From Sphingomonas ginsengisoli An et al. 2013 (GTDB taxonomy: Bacteria; Pseudomonadota; Alphaproteobacteria; Sphingomonadales; Sphingomonadaceae): DNA of 64,000 nt. Below, one piece after another: positions 9,449-18,257 of this stretch (position 1 is its first letter; every line of letters starts with the position of its first letter). The notes beneath the pieces were generated by a model, which saw nothing but the letters and a program-made list of their open reading frames with translations, was not told where the DNA came from and searched no databases. The stretch spans positions 868,001 to 932,000 of the forward strand of contig NZ_CP045434.1 of NCBI RefSeq assembly GCF_009363895.1, read 5' to 3'. A program made the translations under genes and the position numbers.

Positions 9449-9725
9449 CCATATCGCCAGTTGGATCTGGGTGCTGATCCCGCTCGCCGCCATCGGCATC
9501 GCCCCGTTCAAGATGTGGCTGCGGATGAAGGAGCGGCAGCTCGACAGCCAGTCGGGTCTCGCGGCCGAGAAAGCCGCGCAATATGCCACCCGCGTATCCG
9601 AGCTCGAACAGCGCGTCCGTGTGCTCGAGCGGATCATGACCGACGGCGGGGTCCAGACCGCCGCGCAGATCGAGGCGCTGCGTGACGTCCCCTCGTCCAG
9701 TAGCGTGAGCGAAAGAGTCCGATGA
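9441..9725 (+). CDS. PspB-like small membrane/coiled-coil protein (paralog 3)
   Basis: 94 residues from the ATG at 9441 (MHDHIASWIWVLIPLAAIGI), which overlaps the previous gene by 8 bases; the frame is open further up but only in the shadow of that gene. Membrane helix at about 7-26, then RMKERQLDSQSGLAAEKAAQ and the coiled coil RVRVLERIMTDGGVQTAAQI. Closest to paralog 2. Its stop overlaps the next start (ATGA). Confidence 0.82.
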   Translation: MHDHIASWIWVLIPLAAIGIAPFKMWLRMKERQLDSQSGLAAEKAAQYATRVSELEQRVRVLERIMTDGGVQTAAQIEALRDVPSSSSVSERVR

Positions 9726-9997
9726 ATCCTCCCGAATTCATAATCACGATCCTGATCATCGTCGGCGTGTTCAGCATCATTCGCGGCCGAATGGGTCTGC
9801 CGCCGATCCGCTCGCATTGGCGCGACCGCCGCCGCGGCTTCATCGACGACCGCGACGACGATCGCGGCCAGGCCGAAGCCGCGCGGCTGAGCGAGGAAGT
9901 GCGCGCGCTCAAGGAGCGCATTCAGGTGCTCGAGCGGATCACCGTAGAAAAGGAAAGCAGCCTGGCGCGCCAGATCGACGACCTGCGCGACCGCTAA
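9722..9997 (+). CDS. PspB-like small membrane/coiled-coil protein (paralog 4)
   Basis: 91 residues. A short membrane helix EFIITILIIVGVFSIIRG is followed by a basic/acidic linker (RDRRRGFIDDRDDDRG) and the coiled coil RIQVLERITVEKESSLARQI. The tail sequence is near that of paralog 5. Translationally coupled to paralog 3 by ATGA overlap. Confidence 0.82.
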   Translation: MNPPEFIITILIIVGVFSIIRGRMGLPPIRSHWRDRRRGFIDDRDDDRGQAEAARLSEEVRALKERIQVLERITVEKESSLARQIDDLRDR

Positions 9998-10017
9998 GCA
10001 CGACAGGGGAGTTTGTG

Positions 10018-10311
10018 ATGGTTCCGGAAGACGAATTCACCGTGGCGATGATCTGTTCGCTGATCTTCTTCGCCAGCACGATGTGGCTGATGTTCCGCAA
10101 CTGGCGGCTGAAGCGCAAGCTGCGCAAGCTCCGCCTCGCCCAGTTCGCGCCCGCGGCGCCGCTCCCGCCCGCGCCGCCGCAAGTGCTACCGGCCCAGCCC
10201 GATCCGCAGATCGCCGAACTGAAGGAGCGCATCAAAGTGCTCGAGCGGATCACCGTCGATCGCGAAGGCTCGCTCGCGCGCGAGATCGAGTTGCTGCGAG
10301 ACCGGGCCTGA
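10018..10311 (+). CDS. PspB-like small membrane/coiled-coil protein (paralog 5)
   Basis: 97 residues from ATG 10018 (a GTG directly before it is an alternative). Membrane helix VAMICSLIFFASTMWLMF, a basic stretch (RLKRKLRKLRL), a Pro/Ala-rich linker and the coiled coil RIKVLERITVDREGSLAREI. Preceded by an AGGGGAG ribosome site. Last gene of the psp cluster; the convergent dctD gene follows. Confidence 0.82.
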   Translation: MVPEDEFTVAMICSLIFFASTMWLMFRNWRLKRKLRKLRLAQFAPAAPLPPAPPQVLPAQPDPQIAELKERIKVLERITVDREGSLAREIELLRDRA

Positions 10312-10315
10312 TCGG

Positions 10316-10396
10316 GAACAGGAATGATTGCGGAAGAGCGACGTTCACCCCTGACACGCGGATCATGATGTCGCGATGAGGGTCGCTTTCCTGTTC
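10316..10396. repeat. Inverted repeat between psp operon and dctD
   Basis: Perfect 9-base arms GAACAGGAA (10316-10324) and TTCCTGTTC (10388-10396) enclose 63 bases between two convergent genes. This could form a long stem that ends both transcripts, but there is no T-run. No gene is seen in this gap. Confidence 0.4.
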
Positions 10397-11754
10397 TAGC
10401 GTTGAGTATCGCGGGATTTCCGACGTTCCGACGTAAGATCAATTCCCAGCCGTTCGACACGGTCATAAAATGTCTTCCGTGCCAGGCCGAGGCGTTTGAT
10501 CGCCAATCCGATATTGCCGCCGGCTTGACGTATAGCCGCGACGATCTCGCTTCGTTCGAAGGTTGCGAGCCGGCTCTTCAACGAGCGATCGGCAGTGCTT
10601 CCATCGACGGCGTGCGGATCGTCGCCGTGCCCAAAGACGGCGGCCATCGCGAAATTGCGCAGTTCGCGGACATTGCCGGGCCAAGGGTGTTGCCTGACGT
10701 GCTCGAGCATCGCCGCATCGGCAACAAAATTTGAATCGGCGCGACGCTCGCGCGCTTCACGAACGAACAGGTCGAACAGCAGCAGGGCATCTTCCTGGCG
10801 CTCGCGCAGCGGAGGAATGCGCAGCCGGGCCGACGTCAGCCGGTGATAAAGGTCGGCCCGGAACGCACCGCGCTCCACCGTCTGTTCGAGGCCGGGCTTG
10901 GCGGTCGCGACCACGCGCACGTTGATGATGTCCGGACGTTCGGCACCGGGCAATTGCAGCTCGCCCTCTTCCATCACGCGCAGCAGCCGCGCCTGCAACG
11001 GCAGGGGCAGGCCTTCGATCTCGTCGAGCAACAAGGTGCCGCTGTTGGCCGCGGCGATCTGGCCCTGGCTGCGGGGCAGGCCTGCGCCGGTCGCCGACGA
11101 GACGCCGAACAGCGCTTGCCCGAGCCGGGTCTCGTCGTCCGCAGCGCAATTGACCGGAATGAACGGACGACCGGCGCGCGGACCGAGCCGGTGGAGCAAC
11201 TGGGCCACGACCTCCTTGCCGACGCCGGTCTCCCCCTCGACCAGCACGTCGATGTCGGCCGCCGCGAGCTCGCGTACCAGCGACCGCAGCCGCGCCATGA
11301 CCAGGCTGGCGCCGATCAGCGGACTGCTGGCATCGCTGGCCTCGGCGGCAGCTCGCAGGCGGCGATTCTCGATCTGCAGGGCGCGCTTTTCCAGCGCGCG
11401 CCCGATCACCGCCAGCAGATGATCGATCGCGAAGGGCTTGGTGATGAAGTCGTAAGCGCCGAGCTTGAGTGCCTGCACCGCCATGGGAACGTCGCCATGA
11501 CCGGTCATCAGGATAAGCGGGATGTCGCGATCGATCGAGTGGACGCGGCCGAGCAATTGCAGCCCGTCCATGCCCGGCATCCGGACGTCGGAAACCACCA
11601 CGCCGTCGAACAATCCGGTGAGTGCGCCGAGCGCGGCCTCGGCATTGGGAAAGGCTTGAGCAGGCAGGCCAGCCAGGTCGAGCGCTTGCAGAACCGCGGC
11701 GCAAAGCTCGGGGTCGTCCTCGACGACGAAGACCGGCTGGTCGATGACACTCAT
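10396..11754 (-). CDS. dctD: C4-dicarboxylate response regulator, DctD/NtrC type
   Basis: 452 residues: receiver domain (1-120, phospho-acceptor Asp56, Lys106 in FITKPF), AAA+ domain (about 145-370, Walker A GETGVGKE at 174-181, Walker B GTLLLDEIEG) and a Fis-type helix-turn-helix (AGGNIGLAIKRLGLARKTFY). The sigma-54 contact loop, normally HExGAFTGA after LFG, reads GVSSATGAG (217-225), so it is degenerate. Start overlaps the dctB stop (4 bases). With dctB it should sense C4-dicarboxylates and control the divergent dctA operon; the broken loop suggests it may not use sigma-54 in the usual way. Confidence 0.9.
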   Translation of the reverse strand: MSVIDQPVFVVEDDPELCAAVLQALDLAGLPAQAFPNAEAALGALTGLFDGVVVSDVRMPGMDGLQLLGRVHSIDRDIPLILMTGHGDVPMAVQALKLGAYDFITKPFAIDHLLAVIGRALEKRALQIENRRLRAAAEASDASSPLIGASLVMARLRSLVRELAAADIDVLVEGETGVGKEVVAQLLHRLGPRAGRPFIPVNCAADDETRLGQALFGVSSATGAGLPRSQGQIAAANSGTLLLDEIEGLPLPLQARLLRVMEEGELQLPGAERPDIINVRVVATAKPGLEQTVERGAFRADLYHRLTSARLRIPPLRERQEDALLLFDLFVREARERRADSNFVADAAMLEHVRQHPWPGNVRELRNFAMAAVFGHGDDPHAVDGSTADRSLKSRLATFERSEIVAAIRQAGGNIGLAIKRLGLARKTFYDRVERLGIDLTSERRKSRDTQR

Positions 11755-13535
11755 GGCACGAACGGCAAGGTCAGGATGAAGCAGGCGCCGCTTCTCGCGG
11801 ACGAGTCGAGGGTTAAATCGCCGCCCGTTTCGCGCGCGATCGTACGGGCAATTGCCAAACCGAGGCCAAGACCGCCGGGCTTGCCACTTTCAAAGGGTTC
11901 GAACAGGCTGGTCTCAAAGGCGGGGTCGACGCCGCCGCCATTGTCGGCGACGCGGATCTCGACCGTATCGGCGCGTTCCGTCGCGGTGACGGTGACGGCG
12001 CCGCTTTCCCTTCCCTCGACCTCGTCGAGCGCGTTGCGCAGGAGGTTGATGAGCACCTGCTCGTGCCGGACGCGGTCGCCGACGAGCACTCGTTTGCGCA
12101 CCGTGCGCGGGGCGTCGACGGTGATCCGGCCGCGCCCCCTTTTGCCGATCAGCAGCATCGCGCCGTCCAGCATTGATCCCAGCTCGGCATGGACCGGGGT
12201 CGGCATCTTGCGGCGGGTGAAGTCGCGCAGCTCGGAGGTGATCGTCCCGATCCGACCGGTCAGCGCGACGATGCGCAAGAGGTTTTCGCGTGCCGCGCGG
12301 GCATTCTGGCGGTCGATCAGCGCCGCGCCATTCTCGGCGAAGGTGCGGATGGCGGCGACCGGCTGATTGATCTCGTGGGCGACGCCCGCGGTGATCTGGC
12401 CCAGCGTGCCGAGCCGATTGGCATGGGCCAGGTCCTCACGCGCTGATTGGTAGCGGGCATTTGCTTCCTCGCGCTCCTCCGACTGGATCCGCAATTGTTC
12501 GTTCGCTTCCTGAAGCTCCGCCGTCCGCTCGCGCACCTCTCTTTCGAGCCGTTCGCCGACCCGGGCGAGGAGGCGCTGCTTTTCGCGCTGCCGAAAGGCG
12601 ATCCCCAGCAAGGCGCCCACGAACAGCAACGCGGCCAGCGCCCAGGTGACGGCCTCGCTGCGCGCGGCCGCCAGCGGGGCCGCCAGTGGGGACAGGTGAT
12701 AGAGACGGCCACCGGCGAGCGGCGCCGGCACGCTGGCAAGGCGGAAGCGCTGGTCGTCGCCGCGGCTGACCACGGTGGCATCGGCACCGGCGATCCTCAG
12801 CGGCACCAGCTGAGGCGGCCGGGCGCCGAACTGCAGCGACCGCTGAGCGCTAACGAGCGTGGCGGGATCGAGCGCCGCGGTCGCGCCAAAACGCCAGCCG
12901 GGCACGCTCGTCACCAGGATGACGCCATGCGGATCGGTGACAAAGCTGATCCCCTCGCTGCGCCGCCAGGTCGCTTCGACCCGGTCGAACTCGACCTTGA
13001 CGATGATCGCTCCCACCGCGCGCCCGTCCTGGTCGATGCGGCGCGCGAGGTATAGACCGGGCCGCCCGCTCACGGTGCCGAGTGCGAATAGCTCCGCCGA
13101 GCCGCGGCGCATCGCATCCTGGAAGTAAGGCCGGAAGCCGTAATTCTGTCCGACGAAGCTGGTCGGCAATCGCCAATTGCTGGCGACGCGCGTGATCCCT
13201 TGCGCGTCGATCAGATAGATGGCTGCGGCGTCGGTCCGCTTCGCGAGCAGTTCGAGTTGGCGGTCGAGGCGCAGCCGCGCGGCCGCGTCGCCCGACGTCA
13301 GCACCCGCACCGCGTCGGGAAATTCGGCGAGCGCGAGCGGAAGCAGGCGGAACTTCTGCAACTCGCTGCCGAGCAGTCCGACATGGACCTGCGCGGTTTG
13401 TGCCGCAGCATCGTCGGCAACCCGCCGCGCCCGCGAATCCGCCCACGTGAGCACGCCCCAGGCGAGCGCTGCGAGCAGCAACGCCGCGGCCCCGGCGACG
13501 GCCGTGATTCGCCAGCCGCGGCGACCGCTCATCAT
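11751..13535 (-). CDS. dctB: C4-dicarboxylate sensor histidine kinase DctB
   Basis: About 594 residues from ATG 13533-13535 (a second ATG follows directly). Membrane helix near the N-terminus ([20 protein letters not shown]), a periplasmic double-PAS/Cache-like sensor region to about 290, a second helix ([17 protein letters not shown]), a coiled coil, the H-box [13 protein letters not shown] (phospho-His near 387) and an ATPase domain with [15 protein letters not shown] and GLGLAIA. Order and length fit DctB. Signals to DctD. The reading frame continues to a TTG 18 bases upstream inside a palindrome; the ATG is preferred. Confidence 0.92.
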   Translation of the reverse strand: MMSGRRGWRITAVAGAAALLLAALAWGVLTWADSRARRVADDAAAQTAQVHVGLLGSELQKFRLLPLALAEFPDAVRVLTSGDAAARLRLDRQLELLAKRTDAAAIYLIDAQGITRVASNWRLPTSFVGQNYGFRPYFQDAMRRGSAELFALGTVSGRPGLYLARRIDQDGRAVGAIIVKVEFDRVEATWRRSEGISFVTDPHGVILVTSVPGWRFGATAALDPATLVSAQRSLQFGARPPQLVPLRIAGADATVVSRGDDQRFRLASVPAPLAGGRLYHLSPLAAPLAAARSEAVTWALAALLFVGALLGIAFRQREKQRLLARVGERLEREVRERTAELQEANEQLRIQSEEREEANARYQSAREDLAHANRLGTLGQITAGVAHEINQPVAAIRTFAENGAALIDRQNARAARENLLRIVALTGRIGTITSELRDFTRRKMPTPVHAELGSMLDGAMLLIGKRGRGRITVDAPRTVRKRVLVGDRVRHEQVLINLLRNALDEVEGRESGAVTVTATERADTVEIRVADNGGGVDPAFETSLFEPFESGKPGGLGLGLAIARTIARETGGDLTLDSSARSGACFILTLPFVP

Positions 13536-13551
13536 GTGTGGATTTCCACAC
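13536..13551. promoter_or_regulatory. Palindrome GTGTGG-N4-CCACAC at the dctB start
   Basis: Two perfect 6-base arms with a 4-base spacer directly against the dctB start codon in the dctB-dctA divergent region. The placement suggests an operator for DctD or another regulator, or a hairpin over the dctB ribosome site. The regulator is not shown by the sequence. Confidence 0.4.
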
Positions 13552-13732
13552 AAATCGTGCGATTGCCGAATTTCCCGATGAGAGAGGAATTTGCGAGCAC
13601 CGCGACAAACTCGCCGGATTCCAGGCGCTTAGCGGTCTTACGCAGCAATTTTGGAACTGGCTTCATCGAACCATAGGATGCACGAGCGGCACCGGGTGGC
13701 AAGGCCAGCCGGTTTCGTGGAGGAGAGTTGAG

Positions 13733-15103
13733 ATTTCGATCATCGTCGCGCCCGGGGCGAGCACGGCACCACGCCGTCCGCTCACCCATCACCTGTATGT
13801 GCAGGTGCTAATCGCCATCGCGCTCGGCGTGCTAGTCGGCCATTTCTGGCCGAAGACCGGCGAAGCGCTCAAGCCACTCGGCGACGGCTTCATCAAGCTG
13901 GTGAAGATGATCATCGCGCCGGTCATCTTCCTGACCCTGGCGACCGGCATCGGCCACATGCGCGAGATGGCCGCGGTCGGCCGCGTCGCCGCCAAGGCGC
14001 TGGCCTATTTCCTCTTCTTCTCGACCCTTGCGCTGATCGTCGGCCTGATTGTCGCCAACGTCGTGCAGCCGGGCGCCGGGATGAATGTCGACCCCGCCAC
14101 CCTCAACGCCGGGGCGGTGGCCAGTTATTCGGCCCAGGCGCACGCGACCACCATTACCGGCTTCATCCTGGAGATCATCCCGACCACCATGGTCTCGGCG
14201 CTGACCGAAGGGTCGATCCTGCAGACCCTGTTCGTCGCCATCCTGTTCGGCATCGCCTTGTCGCTGGTCGGAGCGCCGGCGCAGCCCGTCCTCGACTTGC
14301 TCGAGCGGATCAGCCTGGTCGTCTTCCGCGTCGTCGGCATCCTGATGCGCGCCGCGCCGATCGGGGCGTTCGGGGCGATCGCCTTCACCATCGGCGCCTA
14401 TGGCATCGGCACGCTCGCCAACCTCGGCGCCTTGCTGCTGACCTTCTACCTCACCTCGCTGATCTTCGTGCTGGTGGTGCTCGGCACCGTCGCGCGGCTC
14501 AATGGCTTCTCGATCCTCCGCCTGATCCGCTACCTCAGGGCCGAACTCCTGCTCGTGCTCGGCACCTCATCGTCCGAAGCCGCCTTGCCAGCACTGATCG
14601 ACAAGATGGAGCGAGCCGGCTGCGCGCGCAGCGTGGTCGGCATGGTGGTGCCGACCGGCTATTCCTTCAATCTCGACGGCACCAACATCTACATGACGCT
14701 TGCCGCGCTGTTCATCGCCCAGGCGACGGGCGTGCACCTCACGCTGGGTGAGCAGGTCGCCCTGCTGCTGGTGGCGATGCTAAGTTCCAAGGGCGCCGCC
14801 GGAGTCACCGGCGCGGGGTTCATCACGCTGGCCGCGACCCTGTCGATCGTGCCCTCGGTGCCGGTCGCGGGGATGGCGCTGATCCTCGGCATCGACCGCT
14901 TCATGAGCGAGTGCCGCAGCCTCACCAACTTCATCGGCAATGCCGTCGCGACCATCGTCGTCGCGCGCTGGGAAGGCGCGCTCGACCGCGACCGGCTTGC
15001 CCTCGCGCTGTCCGGCAAGGCGCCGGTGCCCGCGCCGTTCGCGCCGCAAACCATCATCACGGAGGAGGGCCCCGCTGCCAGCAGCGCGCGGCCGCAGGAC
15101 TGA
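13733..15103 (+). CDS. dctA: C4-dicarboxylate transport protein DctA
   Basis: Cation-dicarboxylate symporter of the DAACS family (inner membrane, about eight helices plus two re-entrant loops). Diagnostic motifs: [11 protein letters not shown] (serine-rich loop), [32 protein letters not shown] and [19 protein letters not shown]. The family starts just before [18 protein letters not shown]. No ATG, GTG or TTG lies in frame near there; a strong GGAGGAGA site (13719-13726) points to an ATT at 13733, giving about 456 residues. A GTG at 13538 would add 65 residues that are not DctA-like. Divergent from dctBD; the TonB receptor gene follows after 17 bases. Confidence 0.88.
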   Translation: MSIIVAPGASTAPRRPLTHHLYVQVLIAIALGVLVGHFWPKTGEALKPLGDGFIKLVKMIIAPVIFLTLATGIGHMREMAAVGRVAAKALAYFLFFSTLALIVGLIVANVVQPGAGMNVDPATLNAGAVASYSAQAHATTITGFILEIIPTTMVSALTEGSILQTLFVAILFGIALSLVGAPAQPVLDLLERISLVVFRVVGILMRAAPIGAFGAIAFTIGAYGIGTLANLGALLLTFYLTSLIFVLVVLGTVARLNGFSILRLIRYLRAELLLVLGTSSSEAALPALIDKMERAGCARSVVGMVVPTGYSFNLDGTNIYMTLAALFIAQATGVHLTLGEQVALLLVAMLSSKGAAGVTGAGFITLAATLSIVPSVPVAGMALILGIDRFMSECRSLTNFIGNAVATIVVARWEGALDRDRLALALSGKAPVPAPFAPQTIITEEGPAASSARPQD

Positions 15104-15120
15104 TCGAGAGGGGAAACATC

Positions 15121-18100
15121 ATGCGTGCCAGATCACTGCTTCTTGCCGGCGCGGCGCTGGCGGCGCCCGCCGCCCTGCGCGCGCAGGCCGCACCGAGCGC
15201 GCCACCGCCCGCACCGACCGAAGGGACGGTCGCGATCACACCGACGGGTAACATCGTCGCCGACCCGGCGGCGCCTTCGGTCACCACCGCACCGGCCGGC
15301 AACAGCGGCGCGGACGTGGTCGTGGTGGGATCGCGGATCGCGGGCGCCAAGGTCAATGAAGCGCTGCCGGTCGTGGTGGTCGGCCGCGACAAGCTCGACA
15401 GCATCGGCGCGGTCAGCGGCGACGAACTCATCCGCAGCATCCCGCAGATGGGCGACGTCAGCTTCAACCCCAGCAACAATCCGCAGACCAGCAACGCGGC
15501 GCGCGGCGACGTCGGCTCGGTCGACCTGCGCTCGCTTGGCGTCGGCAACACGCTGGTGCTGCTCAATGGCCGCCGCGTTGTGACTCACCCGGCCAGCCAA
15601 GGGCTCTCGGACACCGGCACCGTTCCCGTGCTGAGCTACAACAGCAACGCGATCCCGACGCTCGGCCTGCAACGGCTCGAAGTGCTGCTCGACGGCGGTG
15701 CGGCGCTTTACGGGTCAGACGCGGTCGCGGGCGTGGTCAACACCGTGCTGCGCGACAATTACAGCGGCATCCGGTTGCAGGCGCAATATGGCGGCGCCGA
15801 GGGCACGCACCTGCGCGAATTCCAGGCGGGCGGGCTGTTCGGGATCAACCTAGCGCGCGGCAACATCACCGCCTCGGTCGAATATACTCACCGCCGCCCG
15901 TTGCTTGCCGAGGACCAGGATTTCACGGCCTCGGCCGACCTGCGCCCACTGTTCGCCGACGATCCCGATTTCGCCGGCTCGACCACGCCCGACGGACGCG
16001 CGACGCGCGGCACGTGGCCGGCGCTGCAGGTTCCGGTGACGGGCGGACGGCCGCGGATAGGCACCACCAACCTCACCTCGGCGGCCGGCTCGTTCACCAT
16101 CCGGCCAACCAGCCTGGGCGGCTGCACCCGCGCGCTGACCCCGGACCTGTGCCTGGTCAACACCGCGCTGGCGACCACCGGCGCCTTCCGCAACCTGCGC
16201 TACGACACGGCGGTCGGGACCACGGTGCTGCCCCGGATCGATCGCATCAACGCTTTCGCCAACGGGCACTACGGCCTGACCAACTCGCTGACGCTGTTCA
16301 GCGAATTGGGCTACTATCGCTCCCACTCGCTCAACATCCAGCCACCGGTCATCAACCTCAACCAGATCTGGATCCCGGCCTCCAACTATTACAACCCGTT
16401 CGGACCGACCACGATCAACGGCCAGCCGAACCCCAATCGCCTGCCGGGTCTGGTCAACGTGCCGGCCGCGGGGCTGCCGGTGCTGCTCACCACCTACCGC
16501 TACGTCGACACCGGTCCGCAGACCGTGGACGTCAAGAGCTCGCAGCTGCGCGCACTCGTCGGCCTCAAGGGCGAGACCATGGGCTTCAAGTGGGACAGCG
16601 CGCTGACCTATTCGCGCGCCCGGACGGTCGACAGTTCGTTCGCCGTGCGCAGTTCGGCGCTGCAGCGGAGCCTCGCGCTGTCGACGCCCGATGCCTACAA
16701 CCCGTTCAACGGCGGCTGCCTCGACACGCTCAGCTACGGCGACTGCACGCCCAGCTCGCAAGCCGCGATCGACGCGATCGGCTTCCAGCTCAAGCGCCGT
16801 TCGACGACGTCCCTGGCGATGGCCGACTTCCGCGCCTCCAACTCGCGACTGTTCAGCCTGCCGGGCGGCAATGTCGGGCTCGCCATCGGCGGCGAGGTCC
16901 GTCGCGAAACCCAGCGCGACGACCGCGATAGCGCCGTCGATGGCTCGTCGCCCTTCGTCGACGCGGTTTCGGGCGCGGTGACCATCAGCGATGCCGCGGC
17001 GGTCAGCGACAATCCCGATACCCACGGCAGCCGCACAGTTGCCGCCGCCTACGCCGAATTGGCGGTGCCGGTCATTTCGCCGGAAATGCACGTGCCGCTG
17101 GTTCGCAGCCTCGACCTGCAATTGGCCGGTCGTTTCGAGCATTACAGCGACTTCGGCAGCGTCGCGCGGCCCAAGATCGCCGCCGCCTGGGACGTGATCG
17201 ACGGCTTGCGCTTTCGCGGCTCTTATTCGAAAGGCTTCCGCGCCCCCAACCTCGAGCAGGTCAATGCGGTCGAATATGCGCGGCTGGCGACCGGGCAGGA
17301 TCTCATCCGCTGCCAAGCCGACTTGAACGCCGGGCGCATCACCAGCTTCACTGCCTGTGGCAACAACGTCGGCTTCTCCCGCCGGGTGTCGGGCAATCCC
17401 GACCTCAAGCCGGAAAAGAGCACTAATTATAATCTCGGCACGGTGATCGAACCCAAGTTCATCCCGCACGGCCTCGGCCGGATGACCTTCACCGCCGATT
17501 ATTGGTCGATCAAGCAAAAGGGCATCGTCGGCATCCTCGGCGCGGACACCGCGCTGGCGCTCGACTATCTGCTGCGGCTGCAGGGCTCGTCCAATCCGAA
17601 CGTCATCCGCAGCGCGCCCAATGCCGACGATGTCGCTTTCTTCGCCGGGACGGGGATCGCGCCCGCCGGGCAGATCACCACCGTCCGCGACCAGTTCATC
17701 AACCTGCTGCCGCAGACCGTGCGCGGAATTGACCTGGGCTATTATTGGACCACGCCGCGGACTTCGATCGGTCGCTTCGATCTCTCGGTCAACACGACCC
17801 GGCTGCTCAAATTCTCGCGGCCGCCGGGCGACACGGTCGACCAGCTCGTCGCCGCCCGCGCCGCCGGCCAGATCAACCCGGCCACGCCCCTGCCGGAAAC
17901 CCAGAACCTCATCGAATCCAACGGCCGCCCCAAATGGCGCGCGACCGCGTCGCTGACCTGGTCGATCGATCGCTTTCAGGTCGGCGGCTTCGCCCGCTAC
18001 ACCGGCGCGGTCAACGAGACCGGCTTCGTCGACGCCAACGGCGTGCCCTACCGGGTCCACGACCAGCTGACCGCCAACCTCTATGCGCAGGTGACATTCA

Positions 18101-18255
18101 AGAAAGGCGAGCTCTATCCGGGTTCGCTGCGCTGGCGAGTTGGGGTGCGCAACCTGACCAACGCGCAGCCGCCGCTGACCTCGACCGGTTATCTCGGCAG
18201 CCTCTATCAACCCTACGCGCGCTACTGGTACACCAGCGTCCAGACGGAGTTCTGA
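15121..18255 (+). CDS. TonB-dependent outer-membrane receptor
   Basis: 1044 residues with a signal peptide (MRARSLLLAGAALAAPAALRA). The plug domain begins near residue 60 (ADVVVVGSRI) and includes LVLLNGRRV and VEVLLDGGAALYGSDAVAG-like sequence typical of the CarO/Oar-like receptors abundant in Sphingomonadales. The beta-barrel ends in Phe (YTSVQTEF), as required for outer-membrane insertion. A GAGAGGGGA ribosome site precedes the ATG. It lies between dctA and a secreted SGNH hydrolase gene, so it probably imports a substrate related to C4-dicarboxylate use; the ligand is unknown. Confidence 0.93.
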   Translation: MRARSLLLAGAALAAPAALRAQAAPSAPPPAPTEGTVAITPTGNIVADPAAPSVTTAPAGNSGADVVVVGSRIAGAKVNEALPVVVVGRDKLDSIGAVSGDELIRSIPQMGDVSFNPSNNPQTSNAARGDVGSVDLRSLGVGNTLVLLNGRRVVTHPASQGLSDTGTVPVLSYNSNAIPTLGLQRLEVLLDGGAALYGSDAVAGVVNTVLRDNYSGIRLQAQYGGAEGTHLREFQAGGLFGINLARGNITASVEYTHRRPLLAEDQDFTASADLRPLFADDPDFAGSTTPDGRATRGTWPALQVPVTGGRPRIGTTNLTSAAGSFTIRPTSLGGCTRALTPDLCLVNTALATTGAFRNLRYDTAVGTTVLPRIDRINAFANGHYGLTNSLTLFSELGYYRSHSLNIQPPVINLNQIWIPASNYYNPFGPTTINGQPNPNRLPGLVNVPAAGLPVLLTTYRYVDTGPQTVDVKSSQLRALVGLKGETMGFKWDSALTYSRARTVDSSFAVRSSALQRSLALSTPDAYNPFNGGCLDTLSYGDCTPSSQAAIDAIGFQLKRRSTTSLAMADFRASNSRLFSLPGGNVGLAIGGEVRRETQRDDRDSAVDGSSPFVDAVSGAVTISDAAAVSDNPDTHGSRTVAAAYAELAVPVISPEMHVPLVRSLDLQLAGRFEHYSDFGSVARPKIAAAWDVIDGLRFRGSYSKGFRAPNLEQVNAVEYARLATGQDLIRCQADLNAGRITSFTACGNNVGFSRRVSGNPDLKPEKSTNYNLGTVIEPKFIPHGLGRMTFTADYWSIKQKGIVGILGADTALALDYLLRLQGSSNPNVIRSAPNADDVAFFAGTGIAPAGQITTVRDQFINLLPQTVRGIDLGYYWTTPRTSIGRFDLSVNTTRLLKFSRPPGDTVDQLVAARAAGQINPATPLPETQNLIESNGRPKWRATASLTWSIDRFQVGGFARYTGAVNETGFVDANGVPYRVHDQLTANLYAQVTFKKGELYPGSLRWRVGVRNLTNAQPPLTSTGYLGSLYQPYARYWYTSVQTEF

Positions 18256-18257
18256 TC

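Noticed and set aside
13554..13732. A sigma-54 promoter for dctA
   Set aside because: No GG-N10-GC with acceptable flanks was found; the closest matches have spacing of 8 or 9.
13538..13732. Extended N-terminus of DctA from GTG 13538
   Set aside because: It crosses the palindrome and the intergenic region, has no ribosome site and is not DctA-like.
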